Notes under the pieces: generated by a model
What the model was told of the DNA's origin: nothing
Seen by the model: the letters and a program-made list of their open reading frames with translations, nothing else
Database searches by the model: none
Translations under genes and position numbers: made by a program
IMG/VR virus record: IMGVR_UViG_3300008113_000491
Coordinates: 1 to 36,655 of that record
Strand: one strand, 5' to 3'
Source of the DNA: a virus
Length of the DNA stretch: 36,655 bases
Part shown: in pieces, positions 14,520-21,704 of the stretch
Layout of the letters: the number at the start of each line of letters is the position of its first letter
Position numbering within the stretch: position 1 is the first letter of the stretch

Positions 14520-16008
14520 TCGTTTTGATGACGTAAGTTTCGCGACCCGCACCGAAGAACGTGCGGACGGGCTGTATGCGTACAGCACGGTTTGTCGTGA
14601 CGGCATATTGACATACTTTCGAGGTGATGGGAAGAAAGTTCGTGAATTGCGACCTGCTTCGGCAAACCGCGATCGCGACTTCCTTGAGTCCCTAAAAGGA
14701 TTGCCGATGACTGTCGAGCATCCATCTTCGCTATTGCGGGGAAAACGAGATAGCGCTGTTGGTGAATTAACAAGGGCGGGTGAGTACAACGATAACGAGG
14801 GGGTTGTACAGAATATTGCCCGAATCTCTAACCCCGATTTTGCCCAGTCCGTAAAGGCAGGCAAAAAAAACGGTCTTTCTCTTGGATATGAATGCGAAAT
14901 CGTAGAAGCCCCGAATGGCGAATGGTTCGACGCGATCGACCAGATCACCTATCGGGGCGATTTTGATCGCGTTCAAACCAAGATTCGACCAGACCATTGC
15001 GCCGCAACCGATAATCCACGCGGGGGGAGCGCTGTGAGGATGCACCTCGATAGTGCCGATACCGATGAGGATGAGGTTGTTGAGTTAGTTCGCTTTGACT
15101 CGATCCAGGTTAAAGCCTCTACTCCGAACAGCGTTGTCGTTATTCCAACAATTAAAAATGAGGGTAGCTCCGCTATGTCCGATTTGAAAACAAAAACATT
15201 GCGCGTGGATGGCGCTGGCGAGTTTCAGGTGGAGGACATCGCGCTCTACCCCCTGTCGCAAAAACTCGAAGAACTATCTAAATACAAGTCTCGCGTAGAT
15301 TCCCTTGAGGTTGAACTCAAAGAGAAGGCTGATGCGATCGCCGATCTTACTTCCGAGGTTAATCGCACCAAGGGTCGTGCTGACGCTCTTGAAGATGAGC
15401 TAACCGAGACCCTAACCCAACTCGAAACCATCCGTCAGGACGGCAACATGTCGAAGTCAGAAGACGACAACAAAGATGCCGAAGATGATGGCGATGACGA
15501 AGAGGCTGAAGGTGAAATGCCTAACTTTATCAAGAAGAAGATGAAGAAGGGCAAGAAGATGGATTCTTCCGACCTTGCGATCGTTCTTGACTCCGATGAA
15601 GTCCGTGAATTTCTTGCCGAAGAAATTAATCGCCAGACTGCCGATCGCCTCGATGCAATTGGCAAGACTCATGAACTTCTTGCTTCCAAGGGCATCAACA
15701 TCGAGGATGCAGGCATTGAAACCACGATGGACTCCACTGAGATTCGTCGCGCTGCACTGAAGGCTATTCATCCTGAAGTTGATTTAAGCGATCGCAATGA
15801 TAGCTACATCGAAGCTCGTTTCGATAGCGCGGCTGAGTACGCAACTCTTGTTCCTGCGTCTAGCTACGCAGATCGCCTAGAGACCGTCGTGAAGGTTGGT
15901 CGCACTGAGCGTAAAGATTCCGAAGAGAAGAAGGATGCAGCAGCCCGCAACAACGAGCGCTACGGCAAGAACTACGCCAAGCCCTTAACTCGTTCTAACA
16001 AGAAATAG
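14512..16008 (+). CDS. Fused prohead protease and scaffold (DUF2213)
   Basis: 498 residues. Residues 20-190 fit DUF2213: VCRDGILTYFRGDGKKVREL, LKGLPMTVEHP (H70), KNGLSLGYECEIV (S123) and RPDHCAATDNPRGGSAVRM (H162). These His/Ser positions suit the serine-protease fold of prohead proteases; the catalytic assignment is inference. The C-terminal half is scaffold-like: a coiled coil (about 235-305), a very acidic stretch (about 318-337) and a basic KKKMKKGKK patch. An in-frame ATG at 15175 with GAGGG about ten bases upstream could give a separate scaffold of about 277 residues. It sits before the decoration and capsid genes, the normal order. Confidence 0.8.
   Translation: MAFRFDDVSFATRTEERADGLYAYSTVCRDGILTYFRGDGKKVRELRPASANRDRDFLESLKGLPMTVEHPSSLLRGKRDSAVGELTRAGEYNDNEGVVQNIARISNPDFAQSVKAGKKNGLSLGYECEIVEAPNGEWFDAIDQITYRGDFDRVQTKIRPDHCAATDNPRGGSAVRMHLDSADTDEDEVVELVRFDSIQVKASTPNSVVVIPTIKNEGSSAMSDLKTKTLRVDGAGEFQVEDIALYPLSQKLEELSKYKSRVDSLEVELKEKADAIADLTSEVNRTKGRADALEDELTETLTQLETIRQDGNMSKSEDDNKDAEDDGDDEEAEGEMPNFIKKKMKKGKKMDSSDLAIVLDSDEVREFLAEEINRQTADRLDAIGKTHELLASKGINIEDAGIETTMDSTEIRRAALKAIHPEVDLSDRNDSYIEARFDSAAEYATLVPASSYADRLETVVKVGRTERKDSEEKKDAAARNNERYGKNYAKPLTRSNKK
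15160..15177 (+). promoter_or_regulatory. Possible internal ribosome binding site and start for a nested scaffold
   Basis: GAGGG at 15160-15164 precedes an in-frame ATG at 15175 by ten bases, at codon 222 of the protease/scaffold gene. The start falls just after the protease domain and before the coiled coil, where other phages place an internal scaffold start (lambda C/Nu3). Confidence 0.4.
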
Positions 16009-16020
16009 GAGCCACTTAAA

Positions 16021-16869
16021 ATGCAAAAAGTTTATCGCCAGTATTACACACAGGCTCTCGCTGGAATGGTTGAGGGCATGGGCGTAGGTTCCGTTGAAGC
16101 CTATCACAACGACAGTGGCTATGTTAAGGAAGTGTGGACGGTTACAACCCCCGCAACCCCTGTTACGGCTACCGTGTACACCATCACTCTTTACGATGAT
16201 GAAACTTCCTCCAGCCCAATCACCATTTCCTTTACTACTACTACAACTGTTCGTGCTGATCTAGCCACAGGTCTGTTTAATGCTTTCCGCGCCAACCTTC
16301 GTGCTAGCCAGCTTGCCTCGGTAGTAAACAACACCTCCACCTTGGTCTTCACGCACCGCAAAGACAACACTCCAATGTTCGTCACGATTGGCGGTGGTGG
16401 TGCAGCACCTTTGACCGTGCCTACCACTCCAACCACAGCGGCGGCAAGTCCATCTCGCAAGATTGCTGGTGCAGCCCCTCGCGTACCTGGAACCCTCAAC
16501 GGCGGCAGTATTCGCCTCCCCAATAGTGGTGACGCAATTACCGCTATTTGCGGTATTACCCGCCTCAACACTTCCGTTCAAAAGGATCAAGTTGGACCTG
16601 CGGCAACTACGGCTTATGAAGCTAACCAGTTAGCTGTTGACGTTCAACGCCGATTGGGTGATCTCTCTGGTATTTGGGTTCCTACCTTGGAAACCAGCAT
16701 TGCTGAGTCCGATACCGTGTTTATCTCTGTTGCTGCTGGTTCTAAGGGCTACGCCCAGAAGACCAATGCGAACAGCGCGATCGATGCTTCGACCCGCGCT
16801 AGTTTCCGCTCGGATGTTGTAACCGACATCAACAACAACAGGGTTGTCAAAGTTTACGCAAACTTCTAG
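16021..16869 (+). CDS. Capsid decoration / structural cement protein (putative)
   Basis: 282 residues, Thr/Ala/Val-rich and beta-rich, with VYTITLYDDETSSSPITISF, a Pro/Thr/Ala linker and a C-terminal part ending NNRVVKVYANF. It lies between the protease/scaffold gene and the major capsid gene, where Mu-like and related phages encode the decoration protein. AGGAG precedes the ATG by nine bases. The function comes from position and composition; the closest alternative is another head protein of the same operon. Confidence 0.65.
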   Translation: MQKVYRQYYTQALAGMVEGMGVGSVEAYHNDSGYVKEVWTVTTPATPVTATVYTITLYDDETSSSPITISFTTTTTVRADLATGLFNAFRANLRASQLASVVNNTSTLVFTHRKDNTPMFVTIGGGGAAPLTVPTTPTTAAASPSRKIAGAAPRVPGTLNGGSIRLPNSGDAITAICGITRLNTSVQKDQVGPAATTAYEANQLAVDVQRRLGDLSGIWVPTLETSIAESDTVFISVAAGSKGYAQKTNANSAIDASTRASFRSDVVTDINNNRVVKVYANF

Positions 16870-16879
16870 GAGGAGTTCA

Positions 16880-17791
16880 ATGACTACAGCTACTGAAATC
16901 AAAAATGATGACTGGTCAGTGGGCTACTTCAAGGAGCAGCTCGTTGAACTAGAACAGACCCTCGAAAAAGAAGAGTACGAACAGCTTTACTGGGCGAACG
17001 GTACTCTCATTCCTCGCGAAGACTGGAATAAACCCGAACTCGAAGAAACTGGCTATCGCAAGGTAACAGGTATCGGTCGGTGGGAAGCTGCTCGCGACTA
17101 CACCACCCACGTTCCCAACGTTGAGATCGTGTCGAGAGAATTCCGCCAAAGAGTTTCTGAGCATATCGGTGCTTACACTCTCAATGACAAAGAGATCGAG
17201 CTTTCCCAGAAGTTCGGTACTAGCATTGAAGCAGAAAAAGTCCAGATCGTGCTTGAAGCAGGTCAGCAATACCTCGACAAGATGGTATTCCTTGGTGACG
17301 GTCAACTGCGTGGCTTCTTCAACCACCCCGACACCCTGAAGTCCTACTCGGCATTCGCTTTCAACAGTTCTACTACTGTCGCTCAGATGCTCGCAGTGTT
17401 GAACGATACTGGCAACTCGATGCGTCGCTTGACTCGTAATATCGAGACTCCTGACACCATCTTGTTTGCCCAAGCAACTCACGACGAAATCAGCTTCCGT
17501 CGTCTCAGTGACTTCAACAGCGATTCTGTCCTCGACTACTACCTCAGCAAGGCAACTTACATCAAGGATGTAATGCCCTTACTCCCCCTCGAAGGTGTTG
17601 GTGATGGCGGTTCTAACGTTGCTTGCTATTACAAGCGCGACCCGAACAAAATCAAGTTCCGTATCACGGAGCCTTTCTCCTTCAAGAAGTGGATTGAGCT
17701 ACCTCGTGGTATGCAACGCACCGCTCGCATGAAATATGGTGGCTTGATTATCAAGCGTCCCTACTCCGTACTCTGGCTACACGGATTGTAA
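16880..17791 (+). CDS. Major capsid protein (DUF2184 family, HK97 fold)
   Basis: 303 residues. The ATG at 16880 is chosen because AGGAGG lies directly upstream; an upstream ATG at 16844 lies inside the previous gene. Sequence features fit DUF2184 capsid proteins: GIGRWEAARDYTTHVPNVEI, SEHIGAYTLNDKEIELSQ, the helix EAEKVQIVLEAGQQYLDKMV with FLGDGQLRGFFNHPD, and a C-terminal strand KYGGLIIKRPYSVLWLHGL. The N-terminal part (residues 1-45) is acidic and helical and may be a delta-like arm. Position after protease/scaffold and decoration genes agrees. A strong terminator hairpin follows. Confidence 0.88.
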   Translation: MTTATEIKNDDWSVGYFKEQLVELEQTLEKEEYEQLYWANGTLIPREDWNKPELEETGYRKVTGIGRWEAARDYTTHVPNVEIVSREFRQRVSEHIGAYTLNDKEIELSQKFGTSIEAEKVQIVLEAGQQYLDKMVFLGDGQLRGFFNHPDTLKSYSAFAFNSSTTVAQMLAVLNDTGNSMRRLTRNIETPDTILFAQATHDEISFRRLSDFNSDSVLDYYLSKATYIKDVMPLLPLEGVGDGGSNVACYYKRDPNKIKFRITEPFSFKKWIELPRGMQRTARMKYGGLIIKRPYSVLWLHGL

Positions 17792-17801
17792 AGCGATCGT
17801 C

Positions 17802-17838
17802 AATATCGAGCGTGGGAATACCTGCGCTCGATATTTTT
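17802..17838 (+). terminator. Intrinsic terminator after the capsid gene
   Basis: AATATCGAGCG (17802-17812) pairs perfectly with CGCTCGATATT (17825-17835), an 11-bp stem with a 12-nt loop, followed by further T to 17838. It is placed to raise the capsid-to-downstream transcript ratio by partial termination. Confidence 0.8.
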
Positions 17839-17852
17839 ATATTTATTGAATT

Positions 17853-18290
17853 ATGAAACAAAACCCTGACCACCTCCTCCTTAACGCACCGCTTCTGCGG
17901 AACTTTACCTATTGCGATCGCGTAATTATCGGCACGATCGCCGATGAATTCGATGTTGTAATCAAGAACCACGCTGAAACCCTGCTCCATGCCAATCGCA
18001 ATCATATTGGCGAGAAGGGCATTATTATGTCCTGCATTAGCGATCAGTTCGGCGTAATTGCAAGGTTTATGCGCCCAGAAGCACTACGCGAACAGGCAGA
18101 TGGCGTTCAGGGTGAAGCTCATGCAGCGCTAAGTAACTACAACCCATTTGAGGCGATCGTGGTGATGCACGTTGGCTGGGATAGTCAATCCCATACCGAA
18201 GCAGTGCCTATCACTAAGCTTTATGAGTATGTAGCTAAAAGCAATGCGCTCCAAAAGCCAAAATCAGACCTTTTATACCTCCCAGCATAA
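17853..18290 (+). CDS. Unknown protein of the head module
   Basis: 145 residues, unrecognised. It has mixed alpha/beta composition with VIIGTIADEFDVVIKNHAET, LHANRNHIGEKGIIMSCISD and FEAIVVMHVGWDSQSHTEAV, and no signal or membrane segment. Starts at an ATG without a clear Shine-Dalgarno, 15 bp after the terminator's T-run. It lies between MCP and head completion genes, so a head-completion or tail role is likely by position only. Confidence 0.6.
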   Translation: MKQNPDHLLLNAPLLRNFTYCDRVIIGTIADEFDVVIKNHAETLLHANRNHIGEKGIIMSCISDQFGVIARFMRPEALREQADGVQGEAHAALSNYNPFEAIVVMHVGWDSQSHTEAVPITKLYEYVAKSNALQKPKSDLLYLPA

Positions 18291-18300
18291 AGAAGAAATC

Positions 18301-18924
18301 ATGCCTGAAGAAACTATCTCTCAAACCGAAATTAAAACCCCCAAGGCAAAATCTACAACTGCCGTCTTGGAAGCACCCACTCCAGAGCCAGAATACAAGA
18401 CTGAAGATCCCCATGCTTATGTGATCTGGTCGTTCAAACACAATGAAAAACGCAACGCACCGTTTAACCTTCAGTACCCTCCAAACGATCGCGCCAGAGA
18501 TATTCTTGCTGATGTTAATGTGCCCAAGGGTATGAGTTCCTTACCCCTAACAAGCTTGTGGATTAACTTTGGTCCAAACCAAATCCCTCTCGAAACCGCT
18601 CGCGCTATTCAATCCCATCGCCCTAGCGCCGAACATCTTGAGCGCCTAATAAAAGAAGGCGTTTTAGAAATCCTCACTCCTGATCGCGCAGACATCGAAG
18701 GCATTGCTAACGATACAGCAATGTCGATTCACTTTACCCCAGAAAAAGCAAAAGCACTGATCAAAGCTTCCTACGACAAGGCTGAGTTGGAGCTTTGGCA
18801 TGGTCGTGAATCTCAGTCTCGTCCAGACGTTGCCCGTGCAATTAAGGCAAGACTTGAAGAACTCAAGAACGACGAACTAGAAAGCCTCCGCAGTGCAGAA
18901 CGTGCTCACGTAGAAACAGTCTAA
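18301..18924 (+). CDS. Unknown protein of the head-tail region, helical C-terminus
   Basis: 207 residues from the ATG at 18301. An upstream ATG at 18244 lies inside the previous gene and is less likely. The N-terminal 45 residues are disordered (Thr/Lys/Pro/Glu-rich). A folded part follows with YVIWSFKHNEKRNAPFNL and TSLWINFGPNQIPLETARAIQ, then a long charged helix to the end (RPDVARAIKARLEELKNDEL). No family recognised. It is 10 bp after the previous stop and 4 bp before the DUF4054 gene, so it is in the same operon. Confidence 0.6.
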   Translation: MPEETISQTEIKTPKAKSTTAVLEAPTPEPEYKTEDPHAYVIWSFKHNEKRNAPFNLQYPPNDRARDILADVNVPKGMSSLPLTSLWINFGPNQIPLETARAIQSHRPSAEHLERLIKEGVLEILTPDRADIEGIANDTAMSIHFTPEKAKALIKASYDKAELELWHGRESQSRPDVARAIKARLEELKNDELESLRSAERAHVETV

Positions 18925-18928
18925 ACAC

Positions 18929-19348
18929 ATGGCAACATACCCCGTCGTTTCCGCAGATACTTTTACCTACGAGGCAGCATTCTCCGACTTTGTTGGGGAG
19001 TCGCCGATCTTTATGCAGAACTGGTTGAACTTCTATTCGCGGTTCTGTTCGATTGAGGAGTGGGGTGAGAATGCGGAGATGGCGGTAATGTTGTTGACCG
19101 CTCACTACCTTGCCTTGAACACCGAGGAAGGTACGGTGACGATTTCTAATGCTAAGGCGATTGATGCAGGTGAGTCTATGTCGAATCGGAGAACTTCCAC
19201 TCCCGCAAACGGTAATGGCAGATTCTCCGATGTATATCTATCTCGAACCACCTATGGACAGCAATTTTTGATGCTCAAGGAGTTAGTCCTAACAGGTGGT
19301 TTTATGGGTGACAGTATTCCTGCTGTGCCGCCATTTATTGCCTTCTGA
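18929..19348 (+). CDS. Head-tail adaptor type protein (DUF4054)
   Basis: 139 residues. TYEAAFSDFVGESPIFMQ, SIEEWGENAEMAVMLLTAHYL and a closing TYGQQFLMLKELVLTGGFMG give the pattern of DUF4054 proteins, small helical head-completion or adaptor proteins found next to DUF2184 capsid genes. It starts 4 bp after the previous gene. The order capsid, unknown, unknown, DUF4054 fits the head-tail junction module. Confidence 0.75.
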   Translation: MATYPVVSADTFTYEAAFSDFVGESPIFMQNWLNFYSRFCSIEEWGENAEMAVMLLTAHYLALNTEEGTVTISNAKAIDAGESMSNRRTSTPANGNGRFSDVYLSRTTYGQQFLMLKELVLTGGFMGDSIPAVPPFIAF

Positions 19349-19370
19349 GTTATTATTTAAAGAGGACACA

Positions 19371-19619
19371 ATGACATTCTCCGAAGCTTTGGAAGCTATT
19401 AAATCGGGTGGCAAGGTTGCCAGAACGGGTTGGAACGGCAAAGGTATCTTTATTCAGATTCAGCGTCCCGATGCACACTCAAAAATGACCCACCCGTATA
19501 TCTATATCGACACTACTGGTTTACAATCCGACAATCTGGATGCTCCAAGAAGTTTAGTACCTTGGCTTGCCTCCCAAACAGATCTTTTGTCCGACGACTG
19601 GATGGTTGTATCTCCTTAA
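19371..19619 (+). CDS. DUF2829 / Tad2-type protein (Thoeris anti-defence family)
   Basis: 82 residues. MTFSEALEAIKSGGKVARTG with WNGKGIFIQIQ, a central PYIYI strand and the closing LVPWLASQTDLLSDDWMVV match the DUF2829 family along the whole length. The family includes Tad2, a phage protein that sequesters the gcADPR signal of Thoeris defence; binding of cyclic dinucleotides has also been reported for Tad2 homologues. The ATG at 19371 has AGAGGA about five bases upstream. It sits inside the head-completion operon 22 bp after DUF4054, unusual for an accessory gene. The family call is solid; anti-defence activity of this copy is inference. Confidence 0.85.
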   Translation: MTFSEALEAIKSGGKVARTGWNGKGIFIQIQRPDAHSKMTHPYIYIDTTGLQSDNLDAPRSLVPWLASQTDLLSDDWMVVSP

Positions 19620-19654
19620 TTTAGCCCTATGTACCATGCGTACAAAAGGATCTT

Positions 19655-19689
19655 ACAAGCGATCGCTAAATCAACCAGCGATCGCTTGT
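19655..19689 (+). terminator. Strong hairpin of two inverted HIP1 sites, terminator-like
   Basis: ACAAGCGATCGCT (19655-19667) pairs perfectly with AGCGATCGCTTGT (19677-19689), a 13-bp stem with a 9-nt loop. The downstream T-tract is weak (TTGCTT). It fills the only sizeable gap (98 bp) between the Tad2-like gene and the next gene. Confidence 0.5.
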
Positions 19690-19717
19690 TTGCTTATGAG
19701 CATCAAACAATAGCAGT

Positions 19718-20104
19718 ATGTCTCTAGCCAACAAACTTATTACTAAACTTCAAGGACTGCGCGATCGTCGAGCAGGAGATGCGATCGGTGCGCCTAACGT
19801 GCTGCCATTAACAGTGGTGACTCGCACTGCGTCGGGCGAAACAAGGCTAGAGATATTGCCTCACCCCACGATTCTACGAGTTAACCCTCGTACCGTCGCC
19901 TTGTTTGAAAGCACTAATATCAAGGTTGGTATTGACGACTATCAGGTGAGTGGTATATCTGCGGCATACACCGAGGCTCAGCTTACGGGCAAGGGAAAGT
20001 ATTACATCGTTGACAACTCGATTAAGTGTAACGAAGTAATGGGGACTATCGAAAATAAGAGTTTTAGCTGGGAAATTATTTTAACGAGGATACCAAATCG
20101 ATGA
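19718..20104 (+). CDS. Unknown head-tail region protein
   Basis: 128 residues, mostly beta: LPLTVVTRTASGETRLEILP, TVALFESTNIKVGIDDYQV, GKYYIVDNSIKCNEVMGTI, SFSWEIILTRIPNR. The size and fold impression would suit a neck or tail-terminator protein, but I do not recognise a family. It overlaps the next gene by four bases (ATGA). No Shine-Dalgarno is clear. Confidence 0.6.
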   Translation: MSLANKLITKLQGLRDRRAGDAIGAPNVLPLTVVTRTASGETRLEILPHPTILRVNPRTVALFESTNIKVGIDDYQVSGISAAYTEAQLTGKGKYYIVDNSIKCNEVMGTIENKSFSWEIILTRIPNR

Positions 20105-21702
20105 GTACTGACAGATTAGATGCACAGGTAGAAGTAAAAGTCCCAGCACAAAATGGGCGTAAGGCTTATTCGTATTATCGCAATGTCGGAATAGCGAAGA
20201 AAGGTGCTGCGGGTATTGGCGCTGCACTTACCTTGGGTGGATTGGGGGCAGCAGCGATCGCGATGAGGAAGAAGCCAGAAGAATCAAAAGCCTTACGAAC
20301 ACCAGTTGAGGTTCCCGCTCCTGTTGTAGCACCTCAGTCCACCGCGAGTCGGGTTGGTGAGTTTGCCAAGAAAGCTGCGATCAGGACTGGCGAGACTGTA
20401 GCTACACTTGCGGGAAGTATAGCTGTAAATAAAGCCGTTTCTTTTGCGGTCAAAAAGGCGGTTTCAAAAATTACAGAGAAACCTGAAGAGAGTGGCGAGG
20501 CCCGTCGAGCTAGGTATGCGGCAGAGGATGCTGCGGAGGAAGAAGCGTATGAACAGCGTAAAGCGGCAAAGAAAAACAAAACGACAGAGAGAGAGCCGCT
20601 AAAGCTCACCGATTTTGAAGATGCCCCGCGAATGAGTGGTGATAAAACAGATGAATCGATTCGGCAAGCCGTAATAAAAGGTAATAGACCAGCTCCCCCC
20701 GATCGCCTACCATCGCCAAAACCAAAAGTACAAGTCGGTGGGGCATTAGTCCCTGTCAACAAACCTGAAGCCGCTACACCTCCTCCCTTAACCCGATTGC
20801 CTTACAATCCTCCTGCACCCAAGGTGTCTACTGGTGGATTAACTGTTACTGCGGGTGAATCGGGTGAGAATAGTGGGAGTGCGATCGCTAAACCACAAAA
20901 AACACTACTAACGAAAGTCTCAGGTTCTGCTGGTGCTGCGCTAGGCAGACTTGTCCGTAAGGGCAGGGAAGGATGGGAGCGCGATCGACAAGCTGGCGGT
21001 ATATCCTCGCTACCCGACAAAGAATATGATGTGAATCAGTTGGCTTATAAAGCTGGTCAAAAGACGCGATCGGTAGCCAAGTCTGCTGCTTATAAGGCTG
21101 GTCAAGGTACGCGATCGGCGGCTGAGTCTGTCGCTAATTTCGCCCAAAGTTTTTACAGCACTTTTGTCGAGAACAAAGCGAATGACGTGCAAGCCGAAGA
21201 GGTTAAAGAACCTAGCAAGGTTCAGAGAAAGCTTGGAGGTATAACCATTAAGGCCCTGCCTCAAGGTGGAAAGAGGAAACTCGGTCGTCCAAAGACCAAG
21301 TTTGGTCCCAAAGATTTTATTAAACCAGAGGATAAGCAAGTGAGAAATAATTCCGTTTACATGCGAATCGACAGCCTTGTTGAGCAGATCCGTGAAGATG
21401 CAAAGTGCGGCTCAGGGAGTAAGTCTTGCGGCAAGGTTTGCATCCCTCAAGAGAAGAATTGCTTAGGCGAAACCGCGAAAGCCTTTGGTGGTGGTGCAGT
21501 CCAGTCCTTAGCTGGCCCAATCGGTAGCGGCACTTATCGGGCGCTGCGTAAACGCGGTCATGGTCGAGGTATGTCCATTGGTGGCGCGATCGCTGCAAAT
21601 ACGGTTGCTACACTAACCCCTGCTGCGGGGGTATTAGCCTTGGGCGCTATGGCAGCAAAGAAGGAAGAAGACGAGGCAAACCGTAAAAAGGCTAAGAAGT
21701 AA
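20101..21702 (+). CDS. Modular virion-region protein A: shared N-terminus, Gly/Ala helix, Cys signature
   Basis: 533 residues of unknown function. The N-terminus (VEVKVPAQNGRKAYSYYR) repeats in the next gene. A Gly/Ala hydrophobic helix follows (GIGAALTLGGLGAAAIAMRK, residues about 39-60) and a second near residue 100. The middle is disordered and Pro/Lys/Glu-rich with two AYKAGQ repeats (near 320 and 335). At residues 436-453 is a four-Cys signature (C-x5-C-x3-C-x6-C; KSCGKVCIPQEKNC). The C-terminus is a long Gly/Ala hydrophobic region (GAIAANTVATLTPAAGVLAL) with a lysine tail. The hydrophobic ends suggest membrane contact. It heads a run of linked genes before the tape measure. An ejected or internal virion role is speculation. 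Confidence 0.6.
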   Translation: MSTDRLDAQVEVKVPAQNGRKAYSYYRNVGIAKKGAAGIGAALTLGGLGAAAIAMRKKPEESKALRTPVEVPAPVVAPQSTASRVGEFAKKAAIRTGETVATLAGSIAVNKAVSFAVKKAVSKITEKPEESGEARRARYAAEDAAEEEAYEQRKAAKKNKTTEREPLKLTDFEDAPRMSGDKTDESIRQAVIKGNRPAPPDRLPSPKPKVQVGGALVPVNKPEAATPPPLTRLPYNPPAPKVSTGGLTVTAGESGENSGSAIAKPQKTLLTKVSGSAGAALGRLVRKGREGWERDRQAGGISSLPDKEYDVNQLAYKAGQKTRSVAKSAAYKAGQGTRSAAESVANFAQSFYSTFVENKANDVQAEEVKEPSKVQRKLGGITIKALPQGGKRKLGRPKTKFGPKDFIKPEDKQVRNNSVYMRIDSLVEQIREDAKCGSGSKSCGKVCIPQEKNCLGETAKAFGGGAVQSLAGPIGSGTYRALRKRGHGRGMSIGGAIAANTVATLTPAAGVLALGAMAAKKEEDEANRKKAKK

Positions 21703-21704
21703 TC

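Noticed and set aside
14421-14948. 175-codon minus-strand frame opposite the protease/scaffold gene
   Set aside because: The opposite strand encodes conserved DUF2213; the antisense translation is Ser/Arg-rich without recognisable features.
16844-16880. Upstream ATG start for the major capsid protein
   Set aside because: It lies within the preceding gene, whereas the ATG at 16880 follows a strong AGGAGG.
16949-17482. 177-codon minus-strand frame opposite the capsid gene
   Set aside because: Antisense to the major capsid gene, no upstream signals, shadow composition.
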